Source: Gyromitra esculenta
Lineage: Eukaryota; Ascomycota; Pezizomycetes; Pezizales; Discinaceae
Length of the DNA stretch: 64,000 bases
Direction of reading: 5' to 3'
Assembly (NCBI GenBank): GCA_038503075.1
Contig: JBCAML010000003.1
Location: forward strand, 248,001-312,000
The notes beneath the pieces were generated by a model, which worked only from the letters and a program-made list of their open reading frames with translations, did not search any database and had not been told where the DNA came from. Made by a program: the position numbers and the translations under genes. Positions within the stretch are counted from its first letter, which is position 1. The number at the start of each line of letters is the position of its first letter. This document shows, one piece after another, positions 23,752 through 33,880 of the stretch.

Positions 23752-24978
23752 AAGCTTTTGGGCTAGTGCAAACACCATCAATTCATGGATTGTTTTGGGT
23801 TTATTGTGGTAATCGGATGTAGCGAAGTTTTGGGTACTGTGGATTTAAAAAATTATTCTCGTTGGTGCGATGGGCGATATGGTAGCCTTGTAAGCTAGGC
23901 ACCTTTCAATAAGGATACTGATTCCTAACACTTGTGTTTGGTTTGCGATGGAGGCTAGTCTGTCGTTTGCAACTTTGTTATTGTGCCTTATAGTCACCCT
24001 CACTATTTTATTTATTTAAAATTTACTTTTCCTTTTGTTTGCCTGTTTTTCCTCTATTATTATTTTTGCGGCAGTCTATTTGTCTTCATGTGATTTCTTT
24101 TTTCTGGTGTTTGTGTAATTTTTCCTCGGAATTTCTTTTTAAGTTGAGAGAAATGGTCAGGTCGGTAGATTAGGCAGCGGGCATAGCGGACCCGGAACAC
24201 TGGGTGTCCTAAAGATTGATGACAGAATTTAACGACGATTGGAGAAAAGGGAGAAGGTGGAATTCGAGTTTAAGAACGTCGAGGCGATAGGTGCTGGTTT
24301 GATATAAGAGAATTCCGCAGTAGGAGAATGTTATCGCATTATTACAATGTGCGTATGGCGCTTTAGGGAGGCAATATTCTTTCATATATTATTACTTCAA
24401 GTCGATTTTGTTTATTTTCCCGTATGCTTCCCTCTCCGCTGGATCGTGTAGGAAATGCGCTTATGATGAAAGTAAAGAGAGAGACTCCTTATCAGTTATT
24501 TCTGCCAATTTTTGCCATGCTTTCTTTTGTCGATCGAATGCCCAGTGAAGACCAAGGCAAGACAAAATTCCTACATAGTTGTTGCTGTTCGCATGCGGTC
24601 TGGGCTGCCGCACGCCCAGGCCGCCCAGAGGTTTGGCATCTGGGCGAAATTGCTCGGCAGCAGCCAAATTCTCACCACCACGGCCTTGGCCCAGCGTTGC
24701 TGGGCCTCTTGGTTTTCTCTCGGCGCCGTGTGCTTCCCACATACCAGACATGGCCGGCTGGTTGAAAGGGAGAGGATTTCTCCCTTCCTTTCTCTCCCAT
24801 CCGCTCTGATTCGAAAAAAAAAAAATACCCCCTTCGCTCGTCCTTCTCCAAGACGGTATGGTCTTTGTTTGCCATCGCACCAGGGTGATCGTTTTCCAGT
24901 CGTAGCTGTTTATCATCGTCGGTCGCGTTTTCCTCGCCCAACAGCCTCCCCCTTCCTACACCTTGCCCTGCAACCTGC
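23752..24978. other. CYC8 3' region and intergenic DNA
   Basis: No supported gene in 1.2 kb. The first half is T-rich downstream DNA (for example 24000-24150) fitting a long CYC8 3' UTR. Overlapping open frames on both strands at 24424-24982 are composition effects without a domain. The segment just before 24979 is C/T-rich and probably the leader of the next gene. Confidence 0.4.
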
Positions 24979-26001
24979 ATGACGCCTCCTCCCTCTCTGC
25001 CCCTAGCGGTCTATCAACCCGTACTTACTCACCACTCGCGGTCACACGAAATTGAGGGTTCGCTCCGTTCTATCAGCGGATCATCGATTATCCATCTCGG
25101 AGACGAGCCCGCGGCGGCGGTGGCGACGACGCAAACGCTGGACCCCAAAGGAAAGGGAAGCGTGAAGTTGGGAGTTGATAGCAGAAGTGATGAGGTGGGT
25201 GGTGGTGGTGGTGTTGGAAACGGCGGTTGTGGTGGGGTAGTAGCGGCGCCCAACCTAGCCGTCACTTTCTCTGTTGGCAGGGCGCAAGAACAGGGAAAGC
25301 AGCAACACGTCGATTCGGTAAGGACGGAACGGCCGCTACGGCCATTGTCCATTGATTCTGTGGCATCGCTAGAAGGGGGAGGGGGGGCCCTAGATAATTC
25401 AGGAGAGACATCCTCTTATGTCTGGCGTGTTTTGGTAAAACCCAGCTTTCATGCTTTGAATTCAGCTCGAGAGTGTTATGTTACTTCATAACAGATCACT
25501 CACATATATATATATTTTGAATCGAGCTAATGATCGGCTGTGCAGGTCTACCTTGCCTTTATAAACCCCTTTTTTTGCTTCCTCTGTGCACTCTACACCA
25601 TCCTCATCTTGCTGGCGGTGCTGGTCACATATCCCATCAGGTCCTTTCTTGTACCCAGAGATTACTCCTACCCTACCACGTCTGGATTAGCCTATTTACT
25701 CCTCCTCCACTTGCGCTTTATCTATCCAAAGCCTACTCGTTCACCGCACTCGATACTCCCACTTGCTGAGGACTTTGACCCAGTACGGCTAATACTCGTG
25801 CACCTCTTCGGTCCGTTCCTGGCAGTTGCTCTTGCCGCCGCGTCTTGGATACTGGTATTTGTATGGGTCTACACCGAAGTCTTACTCGGTGAGAAGAATG
25901 AGAACCACAGTGCAGAGTATCGCAGTGTCATCTTCGTCAAGGAGCGATGGGAGAGGTATATCTTTATCGCCCTGAAGCTAAAGTCTCTTGACGGATACTG
26001 A
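24979..26001 (+). CDS. Unrecognised membrane protein (fungal, about 303 aa)
   Basis: I cannot assign a function. Model: exon 1 24979-25434, intron 25435-25545 (donor GTAAAA, acceptor TGCAG), exon 2 25546-26001; the joint is phase 0 and reads SSYVWRVLVYLAFINPFF. Residues 1-140 are polar, Gly/Ser-rich and probably disordered. Two strong hydrophobic segments follow: one at about 153-180 (FINPFFCFLCALYTILILLA) and one at about 232-260 (LVHLFGPFLAVALAAASWIL). Between them is an Arg/Pro-rich loop with a shorter hydrophobic patch, and a charged C-terminal tail (KERWERYIF, ending KSLDGY). The layout suggests a two- or three-pass membrane protein with a cytosolic N-terminal tail. Exon 2 keeps hydrophobic periodicity and a clean stop, which favours a real gene. 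The start codon is the least certain part. Confidence 0.6.
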
Positions 26002-28485
26002 AGGAAGTCCTTCGTTTATTACTTATGCTTATCTTATTATTATTATGGGTTTACGTCTTTCTTTTCCTTCTTTGGAGCATTTTTCTTTTGCATGAGACGA
26101 TAGGGCGGTGGGGAAAAAAGGGTGCAGGAGTAGAAATACTTGGGACTTTCGGTATCTATCGGCGTTTTTTTGTTTTGTTTTTTTGGGTTAATGTGCGGGC
26201 TTGGGAGGGAGATGATTGTGTTTTTATTTTGTTGCACTTTTTTAACTTCTGTGCATATATGAGCAAAGGTGCTCTTCGCCATTATCTATTATTGGATCTT
26301 AATATTCTTTTTTTTTTCTTTTTTTTATATTTACTTTTCGTGAAAGCTGTTCCTCTTCTAACGTAGCATTTGCTGGGCAGAACCGTGTGCTGTGCACGTG
26401 CCACTACGGAAGTATCGGCATCAGGATTTCAGTAAAGCTCGGACATCTGTCTCAAAGGACTGCCAATCTGAGCTATATTTCCGCATTTTTGTAGACTTGG
26501 GTTTGATTGATCTTCCCGGGGGCACGCAAGCCCCCTCCTAGGTCTCCCTCCTGTTGGTGGTACTTTTCATCCCTCCTTTGTAAATTACAGCAACAATAGA
26601 AAAAAAAAAAACAATGTGAATGGGGGCGGAGTTGATCCAGATAAAAAAAAAACAAGGTCACGCTTTGATGAAAACCACCCTATTCTGTCTCAGATGATAT
26701 TCATCGACCTGGACTGAAATTGGAGAGGGCTGGTGAACCACACGTCCCGTTAGTTACTGCCAGAGCCTTACTCGCACTGTACCACCACCACCGAATGTAA
26801 TCGGAAATTAACCCACACCATAAAACAAATTTCGGAAAATCGATTCGAGAATCAGCCTAAGTGGCTATGTCCGTGCGCCAAATCGGGTCACGAGCGCCTG
26901 TGACTAAACTTTATTCTAACCTCTTAAGAGTAGATGGTACAAGAGTACATGCGTAACGCACGATGGGCTGAATGCTGGGAATCTCCGCCAAGGAGTACCT
27001 TATGATTTTGCCATGAGCGAGGGATCCGAGTTTTTTGTTTTTTACCCCCTAAGGCTCTGAGGGTTCAGCTGTTTGTACTTTGCGGGGTAAGGCGTTTTGT
27101 AGGGCCGAAGGAATATCGCGAGAGAAAGGGTGGGGAAATGATCGCTGACCGATTTTCTCCGAAGTTTTGTGATGGGCTGGTTCTCTGATTTGTGGTGATT
27201 TGAGCTAGAGTGAACCTCGGCTCCTTATGCCGTGGGTTTGCTATATGCGTTCTTGGATCAATGATTTGAGTACGTAGATGCCTTGGCTCTCTTGGAATCG
27301 TATGACTGAAAACAAATATGAACGCCAGTTAGATAGGGTTTATTGTGAGCTGGAGAATGGCCCTACGTGTATTGTTGATGCTTGCGTCTGGCTTGCGTAT
27401 TCTATCTATGTGCAAATATTGGTTTTTGGTGATGTGGGTTCGATCTTAACGCTCTTGCTCGATTCTCGGCTTTGAGTGTATTTAGATACTCTCTTGATTA
27501 CAAAGTATTGAGCCTATCTGCTATGCTCTTATTTGGGTAGTTTATTTGCGGCTTTTACTGAGAATGCTGACCTTGATTTCTAAACCGTCATAGATCCCGT
27601 TTCGCCCTGAATAATCCTCTTTGAATCAAGACTCTCATAACTCTTCAGAAGCGAAAAACCAATAGACTAACTCCTAATTCACTATCAGTCAAAAGTGAGA
27701 TGGAATAGTTTTTAGCTATTAATTAGGGTCCCTCCAAAGCTCCTAGTCCCCATCGTCGCCTCCAGCCTGACACAATGCCGCTTTTTGCTCGTTATCTAAA
27801 ATATTTCCTCCCGTCCGATAAGTCCTAGAATGGGATCTGCGTATCTACGCTCTATGGAAGCTGCTGTACTTGTAACGAAAATATTAGCAAGACCCTGTAC
27901 AGAGGATGAGACAAAAGAGAATTAAACCACTTATTGCGGACCTTTACTCATTCTTCATTAATAAGACAATGAAGATTTTTTCTTGCTTCAAAATTTCGTT
28001 CTATTTGTTTGTATTTTTTTGGGGGGGAGCACGGTGATGTGTCCATGGCGGTAACGTTCGCTTGCCGGTTGCTAGTTAGTTAGTGTCTCCTAATCATCGT
28101 TGGGCGGTTCGTAGATGGGCGTTGAAGTATATTTCGTAGTTGAATAAAACGTAGTTGTTTTTGAAGGTGGCAACATGGGTTCCATGTTTTTAGTTCGGTA
28201 AAACGCCCTGTAACGTGTTAAGTGTTAATGATCGAATCTTCTGTGCCAAAGATCCAATTGTTGAAGCTGAGCGCGGAGGCTGTGTATAGTGGTTGGATGT
28301 GAATGGTCAGCTCCTGGACGGGTATTTCTAATATGTGCTGTGAAGTCAATTACTTGAAGGCGCGAAGATCGTATAGGTAATGAGTAGCAGTGACGTTTGC
28401 CTGACAATACGAGGGTTGTATAAATAGCGTGTAGCGAAACCGTGTACTTAATAATACTCGATTGTATGAATAGTGATCTGTGAGT
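26002..28485. other. Gene-poor block
   Basis: 2.5 kb with no supported gene apart from the Copia trace at 28225-28407. The T-rich start (26020-26370) is probably the 3' region of the preceding gene; its 113-codon frame is Phe/Leu-rich and composition-driven. The remainder is plain intergenic DNA with short homopolymer runs (26600, 26645, 28015). Confidence 0.4.
28225..28407 (-). pseudogene. Ty1/Copia GAG-pre-integrase relic
   Basis: A 60-residue minus-strand frame ends SLRAQLQQLDLWHRRFDH, matching the LWHRRLGH signature of the GAG-pre-integrase domain of Copia polyproteins. It stops immediately after the motif, and no zinc-binding or integrase core follows. It lies about 80 bp from an LTR-like segment. 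This is a dead fragment. Confidence 0.5.
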
Positions 28486-28707
28486 ACTGTTAGCGGAGAA
28501 CTAGAGTATAAATAATATCGTTCGCGTATGTCGATCGCGACGCAACGAAGTTACTGGAATGGAATGGCCAAGATTGAATAGTAATGTACGTTGCCCCTCC
28601 CACGAAGCTTATTGTATAACGTATTTTAGTAAAGTAGAGTAGTGCAACGACATAGAGTGGTAGGGGCTGCGGGGGGCCTGTACCACGGGTTGAATACGCT
28701 GCTGTCA
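28486..28707. mobile_element. Putative Copia-type LTR remnant
   Basis: 222 bp that begins TGTTAGCGGAGAACTAGAG and ends GCTGCTGTCA, giving TG...CA ends. It has a TATAAATAATA promoter-like motif just inside, and TATTGTATAACG near 28612. It lies next to the pre-integrase relic. No second LTR or target-site duplication was found, so the assignment is tentative. Confidence 0.35.
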
Positions 28708-29852
28708 TTAGTTCTAGATCGTTGTAGGTGGATATATTTAACTACGTTCGACTGTTCTGGATTGCGAAGGGGAAGACATGTGCGAGATGGGTAGAGGAGA
28801 AGTATTGGGAGACATGTGTCTCCCTCACCGTGCTCGCTGTAATAGCATGATGTTATAAAGGGCTAGGAAAAGTATACTTACCTTAATATTTAGAGAGAAT
28901 AGCGGGGTATCATTTCTATGCCTACGGCCATTTATGGTAGCTACATGGAGCACCGTGGCCGTTGCTAGATTTCTTTTAGTCCTGTTGAATATCCTATTTT
29001 GCATTAGCCATCGAGCAATTACCGCGTTATAAGATGGGGTGTCTGGGAAGCAGTATTTAATCTTATTTAGGAACTTGTTCTTTGCGAGTAATCTGTTTGA
29101 TCCGTATTGTGAATGTGTTTGCAGGGCGAAAATCACCCCTGTTAAATGTTTGTTCAAACTTAGGAGAGTAAAGTAGCTCTGGTAAATATCCGGAGGAAAA
29201 TGAGTAGGCTTAAATGAGCGACCTCATGGGGTGCTGTTATGGCGGGGTGAATAAAAAAGAAGAGAAAAGGGTGGAGGACAGTGGGGGATTATCCTGCCGC
29301 TAGCGTTGGTATGCTGCCTAAATAATTCTATTTGTCGGCTGAGCGCCCCCCATCCATCCCATGAGATGTGCAAATGTATCTTCATGGCTACCTTGCATAA
29401 AACATAAATGAAAGCTTGGGTAGATTGAAGGTTATATGCAGCTGAATTCTTTCGCCTTCTTTGAGTTTTAACTGGCTTTTCTTTCGCCTGCATACAGAAC
29501 GGGGGCGGCTTCATCATTGCCTTATTCGCGGGCGTTAGCAGGGCTTTATGGATAACTCTGCTACTACCAGTCAAAGACCGTGGACTCAAGGAGCACGATC
29601 TTGTATCTCGAAGCACAGAGAGCCATACCGTTCGTATTTCTGGATCAGCTGTAGCTGGCCTCTGAAATAACTCCACCGCCAATCACTCACCCTCAAATCA
29701 CGCCCAGTCACTCGTCTATCCATCTTGGCACACGGAACTTCCCATCTCTTGGCAAAAACTTTTCCGCGGCTCTCAACCTTAACCACCACGAACATCCCAC
29801 CAACCGTCTCCCCCCCGCCAGCCAACTCAGCAATTACGCCCAAACCCCCAGC
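28708..29852. other. Intergenic region and ROK1 promoter
   Basis: No supported gene. Minus-strand frames at 28825-29157 and 29224-29843 lack recognisable domains; the second overlaps the C-rich ROK1 leader (29690-29850), which is the likely promoter and 5' UTR of ROK1. Confidence 0.4.
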
Positions 29853-31886
29853 ATGGCGGACATATTCCGCCTCCTCTCGCGCTCCACCTCGTTCGCCAAA
29901 GGCGCTTCCGGCGGCTCAAATCTCCGAAAATCCCGCGCACCAGTGCCAACGCCAAATCCCAAGAAACGCAAATCACCAACCACAAACAGCGATGCGATTC
30001 CTAAAGAGCTAGATTTCTTCAGCATGGGAAACCCAGGAAGCAAAACCCCCGACAACGGAAAGGAGTGGAAACAGGATGCAGCAGCAGGGGAGGACAGCGA
30101 CGTCTCCATGGACGAGGATTCAGGCGGCGAATCAGACGACAAGGTACAAGACGCAGGACCAGTACTGGAGAGCGAGGACGACATCAAGAAGGTGCTGTGG
30201 GAACATAAACTCAAATTCACGATCCTTTCTGGCCCGCAGACGCCCATAGCTGTGGACTTGGATGAAGTCGGAGAAGGGAAGGAGAAGAAGAAAAAGAAGA
30301 AAAAGAAACAGCAGTCGGTGCTTATTCCACCGCTTACGTCGTTCAGTCAGCTCCGCTCTGCGAAACATGGATATGCGCTCTCGAGAAGGGTTTACGAGAA
30401 TATCCTGAGACAGGGATATACGGCGCCGACGGAGGTGCAGATGGGTGCGCTGCCGGTGTTGATGAAGAAGGATGGTGTGTCGGAGTTGGTTCGTGGGGAT
30501 GTGGACTTATTGACGTGTGCGCCGACGGGGAGTGGGAAGACGCTGGCTTATGTTGTTCCGCTGCTCGATGGGATTCTTGCGGAGAGGAAGAAGGGGGCGG
30601 CGCAGGAGAAGGGGGTAAAGGCGATTGTACTGGCGCCCACAAAGGAGCTCGCGGGACAGATTGTTAATGAGGTTAAGAAATTGTCAGTTGGGACAGGTGT
30701 CAAGGTCTCACTCATGAGGAAAGGAATGGCCGCAACATCTACAAAGGGAGAGAACGCAGGTATTCACATCAAGAGTGATATCCTAGTGTCTACCCCACTA
30801 CTTCTACTACACGCCATCGGGAGTGAAGAAGGGAAAGGAGAATTCGACAAAGTCCGAAGACTAGTACTAGACGAAGCAGACGTGCTTCTCGACGAGCTAT
30901 TCCGCGACCAAACCCTCGGCATCTGGAAAGCGCTCCGAGAAAGCGCGAACAACGAGCTCCGAACCAGTCTCTGGAGCGCAACCATCAGCAGCGGCACCGA
31001 AGAAATCGCCCAAAGCATGATGCTCCCTCCTCCCTCCAAAAAACCCGGGAAGACCCCCTCCACACACCCCTCCAAAACAATCCTCCGCCTCATCGTCGGC
31101 CTTAAAGACACGGCCATCCCAACAGTCCACCAAACCCTCCTCTACACCGCCACCGAGCCCGGCAAGCTCCTCGCCCTCCGCCAGCTGTTCACAACCTCCC
31201 TGCACCCCCCCGCGCTAATCTTCGTCCAGTCCATCACCCGCGCACAAGCGCTCTACAACGAGATACTCTACGACCTGCCCACCCCCGGGCGCATCGCCGT
31301 CCTGCACGCATCCCTCACGGACACCGCGCGCGGCGAGGTCATGGGCCGGTTCATGCGCGGCGAGATCTGGGTGCTGATCACGACGGACCTGCTCGCGCGC
31401 GGCGTCGACTTCCGCGGCGTGCGGCTCGTGCTCAACTACGACATCCCCACCACCGTCGTGGCGTATATCCACCGGGTCGGGCGCACCGGGCGCGCGGGCA
31501 GGGAGGGCGGCGAGGCGGTCACGTATTATACCAAGGAGGACATAGGCTATGTCAAGGGCATTGCGAACGTCATCGCCGTCGCGCAGAAGATGGGGGGCAG
31601 AGGAGGCGACGGAGAGGGCGTGCAGAAGTGGTTGCTTGATGCGTTGCCGAAGACTGGGAGACGCGAGAGGAAGAGGCTGAAGATGCATGGCGTGAGGGCT
31701 AGAAGCGGGGACGGGGCGAAGGCGAGGATCAGTACCAAGAGTGGGTATGATCGACAGAAGGCGGATGCGAGGAAGGGGGCTGTGGAGGCTAGTAAGAAGA
31801 GGAAGGTTGCGGCGGAGGCGGACGAGAATGATGGTGAAGTGGGTGGCAATGAGGAGGAGGAGGAGTTTATGGGGATTGATGGGTAG
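29853..31886 (+). CDS. ROK1: DEAD-box ATP-dependent RNA helicase Rok1
   Basis: Nucleolar RNA helicase that releases snR30 from pre-ribosomes and is needed for 40S subunit production. Single exon, 677 aa. The N-terminal 170 residues are basic/acidic and disordered, with a poly-Lys run at about 148-154. The helicase core follows in order: Q motif (GYTAPTEVQ, about 190), Walker A CAPTGSGKT (about 222), APTKELAGQ (motif Ia), VSTPLL (Ib), DEAD box VLDEADVLLDE (about 340), SLWSATI (motif III), IFVQSITRAQ (IV), TTDLLARGVDF (V) and HRVGRTGRAGR (VI). A Lys/Arg-rich tail follows. Within the DEAD family the start FRLLSRSTSF and the insert before motif Ib fit Rok1/DDX52. The gene converges with MGE1, with 368 bp between stops. 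GC at third codon positions is high in the 3' half. Confidence 0.95.
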   Translation: MADIFRLLSRSTSFAKGASGGSNLRKSRAPVPTPNPKKRKSPTTNSDAIPKELDFFSMGNPGSKTPDNGKEWKQDAAAGEDSDVSMDEDSGGESDDKVQDAGPVLESEDDIKKVLWEHKLKFTILSGPQTPIAVDLDEVGEGKEKKKKKKKKQQSVLIPPLTSFSQLRSAKHGYALSRRVYENILRQGYTAPTEVQMGALPVLMKKDGVSELVRGDVDLLTCAPTGSGKTLAYVVPLLDGILAERKKGAAQEKGVKAIVLAPTKELAGQIVNEVKKLSVGTGVKVSLMRKGMAATSTKGENAGIHIKSDILVSTPLLLLHAIGSEEGKGEFDKVRRLVLDEADVLLDELFRDQTLGIWKALRESANNELRTSLWSATISSGTEEIAQSMMLPPPSKKPGKTPSTHPSKTILRLIVGLKDTAIPTVHQTLLYTATEPGKLLALRQLFTTSLHPPALIFVQSITRAQALYNEILYDLPTPGRIAVLHASLTDTARGEVMGRFMRGEIWVLITTDLLARGVDFRGVRLVLNYDIPTTVVAYIHRVGRTGRAGREGGEAVTYYTKEDIGYVKGIANVIAVAQKMGGRGGDGEGVQKWLLDALPKTGRRERKRLKMHGVRARSGDGAKARISTKSGYDRQKADARKGAVEASKKRKVAAEADENDGEVGGNEEEEEFMGIDG

Positions 31887-32254
31887 GGGTAATGATAGTT
31901 GGATTAAGAATTTTATTTTTTTGGTTGTAATATAGTTAAAAATTTGGTTGGGAAGTGTGTGCATAGACCAATGACCGTTTTTTCCTTTTATACAATGCGT
32001 AGTTACATGAATATTTTTTTTGATTTTTCTTTTTGGACCAGAACCCAGTTGCCCTGCCTGAAAGAATAAATGCCAGATAGGAAAGAGGAGGGAGATGTGA
32101 ACACTATATACAGTAATATAGACACTAGAAGCAAGTTGTAAAAAAAAAATAAGAATGAAAACCCTCCCACTCCATCGTAAAAATATATAAAAAAATACTT
32201 CATTAACCACTCACTACTCACTACTCACTAACTATACCTATTACTACCGGGTCC
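31887..32254. terminator. Convergent 3' intergenic spacer ROK1/MGE1
   Basis: 368 bp of A/T-rich DNA between the two convergent stop codons. It carries runs such as TTTTATTTTTTTGG on the plus strand and several A/T-only stretches near 32140-32200, suitable for 3'-end formation of both transcripts. No other feature is seen. Confidence 0.5.
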
Positions 32255-33141
32255 TTATTTCGGGCTCGCAACAATCCCAACCTTAGCCGCCTACACCATT
32301 CATCAGTCAGCCTCTTCAGAGGGGGTCCTAATATAGAGCGCCAACCCACCCTGATAGTCCTCCCATTCAGCACGAACCCAGTCTGCTGAACATGAAACAC
32401 GGTATTCGGATCCTTATCCGGCATCGGGGCCTGGAAAGTGGCCTCGTGTCTGTTCGGGTCGAAGGGCTCGCCCACAGGATCAATCTTCTCGAGCCCGTGC
32501 TTCTTGAGGGTGCTGAGCAGGATGCCCTCGGTCATCTTGAGCCCGTTGTAGAAGTCGACGAGGTCCTTGTTCTTGTCCGCGTCCGTGCGGGACTGCTCGG
32601 GGACGGCGGAGAGCGCGCGGTCGAGGTTGTCGACGGACTCGATGAGGTCTTTGGCGAACTTCTGGATCGCGAAGTCGCGCGCGGCTTTTTTGTCGCGCTC
32701 GGTGCGGTCTTGGAGGTTGCGGAAGTCGGCTACGGTGCGGGTGAATTTGTCCTGGAGGGAGAGGGAGGGGAGGTTAGTGTTATATGAATTTGCTATAGTG
32801 GGGGGGAGGGAGGGTTTGTTAACCTTGAAGTCTCGGGCTTCTTCCGTTTTCTTCTCGAGCTCTCTTTGGAGGGCTTCCAGGTTTGCGGTGCCATTTGTGG
32901 TGGTAGTGCTGCCGTTTGTGCTGCTGCCGCCGTTGCCGTTGCCGGGCTTTTCTTCAGGTTTGGCTTCGCCTTCTGCCTTCGTCTCGGCTTCGGATGCTGG
33001 CGTCGACATTGTCCGCCGCAGACGGGCGAACGAGGGCGCGACTTGCCATTGCCGGACTGACGGAAGCACGAGCGGTGACCGTGGGACCACGGCCCCGGGC
33101 GAGAATTGACGGGTTTGCTGGAGGAGGGCTCGTCGGAACAT
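32255..33141 (-). CDS. MGE1: Mitochondrial GrpE, nucleotide-exchange factor of mtHsp70
   Basis: Matrix cochaperone that releases ADP from mitochondrial Hsp70 during protein import and folding. Model: exons 33141-32824, 32751-32350 and 32290-32255 (251 aa). The N-terminus (MFRRALLQQTRQFSP, then further Arg/Ser residues) is a matrix targeting signal. A Gly/Thr/Asn-rich linker follows, then the GrpE long helix (TRTVADFRNLQDRTERDKK) and the beta domain (DPNRHEATFQAPMPDKDP, then VLNGRTIRAAKVGIV). The tiny last exon (11 codons) restores the conserved GRTIRAAKVG ending; without it the frame reads into intron. Intron 1 (32823-32752, donor GTTAAC) is exactly 72 nt with no stop in frame, so its retention would add 24 residues. 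Divergent from the BLOC-1 subunit gene, with 241 bp between starts. Confidence 0.95.
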
Positions 33142-33382
33142 CTTTCAGTAGGTCTCAGAGACAGGCGTATTGGATATCCGTGGGATTGAGTCGGAGAGAT
33201 TGATAGAGGATGTCGTCGGTGGAGCTGGACTCAGTTTTTTGTAAAAAAAAAAAAAGTGGAAACGACGTGGGGCGGAAAAGGCTTGGCGGTGACCGACACA
33301 GGCTGGCGGGGAGCCTTGGCCGCGGCATCTGTCTGTCTGTCTGTCTGTCTGCACCGGACGAAATCGATATCGATATCGAGTT
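33142..33382. promoter_or_regulatory. Shared divergent promoter MGE1 / BLOC1S2
   Basis: 241 bp between the two start codons. It contains a TCTG/CTGT tetranucleotide run at 33329-33351, an A run at 33243-33254, and a tandem ATCGATATCGATATCGA palindromic block at 33362-33378 directly before the BLOC1S2 start. Given the spacing, both promoters must overlap here. Confidence 0.55.
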
Positions 33383-33880
33383 ATGGCTGCCCACAAGACT
33401 GCGAACAGCGTGAACGACGTTTTGGCTGTATGTTTCGCTTCTCTGCGCTGGGCTTGTCTGCCGGAGCTGACGGTCTGGTCTGGCAGAGTCTGGAGAATGT
33501 CATACGTGCAGACACCGAAGCTACCATTGGGGATCTCGAGCTCCTGAACCGCATCAACATCCACGCCAAGCAGCGCTATCAGGCCATGGCGAGCGCGGCC
33601 GAGGGACTGGGGACAGACAGCGAGTATCTGAGCCAGAAGTGTAGGGCTCCTCAGCTTCGATAGGGCTCTCTGCTGACGGGGGCCGGCTAGACGCGGACAT
33701 CGACAAGTATAAGAGCCAGGTCGATGTTCTCGACGAGCGTGTTGGCGACCTGGAGGCGGTCGTGAAGGAGCTCGAGGAGTGGACGGGGGAGCTTGGTACG
33801 TGCTTTACGGGCTGTCTTTGGGGAGAATACACATTAATGGGGCTACAGAGATCAAGGTGCGGAGGCTTTCAAGGCGGTAG
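33383..33880 (+). CDS. BLOC1S2: BLOC-1 subunit 2-like protein (BLOS2 family)
   Basis: Small helical subunit of the BLOC-1 complex, acting in endosomal sorting. Model: exons 33383-33427, 33487-33640, 33691-33795 and 33849-33880 (111 aa). The joints are MAAHKTANSVNDVLA to SLENVIRADTEATI, LSQK-Y-ADIDKYK, and ELEIKVRRLSRR before the stop. The protein is almost entirely coiled coil: LLNRINIHAKQRYQAM corresponds to the family core, and QVDVLDERVGDLEAVVKELE is a heptad run matching the second half of BLOC1S2. The length is typical (about 100-140 aa). The four tiny exons make it easy to miss. Other small BLOC-1 or KxDL-type coiled coils are possible alternatives, so the family call is less certain than the gene. 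Confidence 0.78.

Noticed and set aside
27420..27450. GGGTTCGATCTTAAC, resembling a tRNA T-arm
   Set aside because: No anticodon arm, D-arm or acceptor pairing could be built from the 75 bp upstream.
31215..32210. 331-codon minus-strand ORF antisense to ROK1
   Set aside because: It arises from high third-position GC in ROK1, begins in A/T-rich 3' spacer DNA, and its translation is His/Arg/Ala-rich nonsense.
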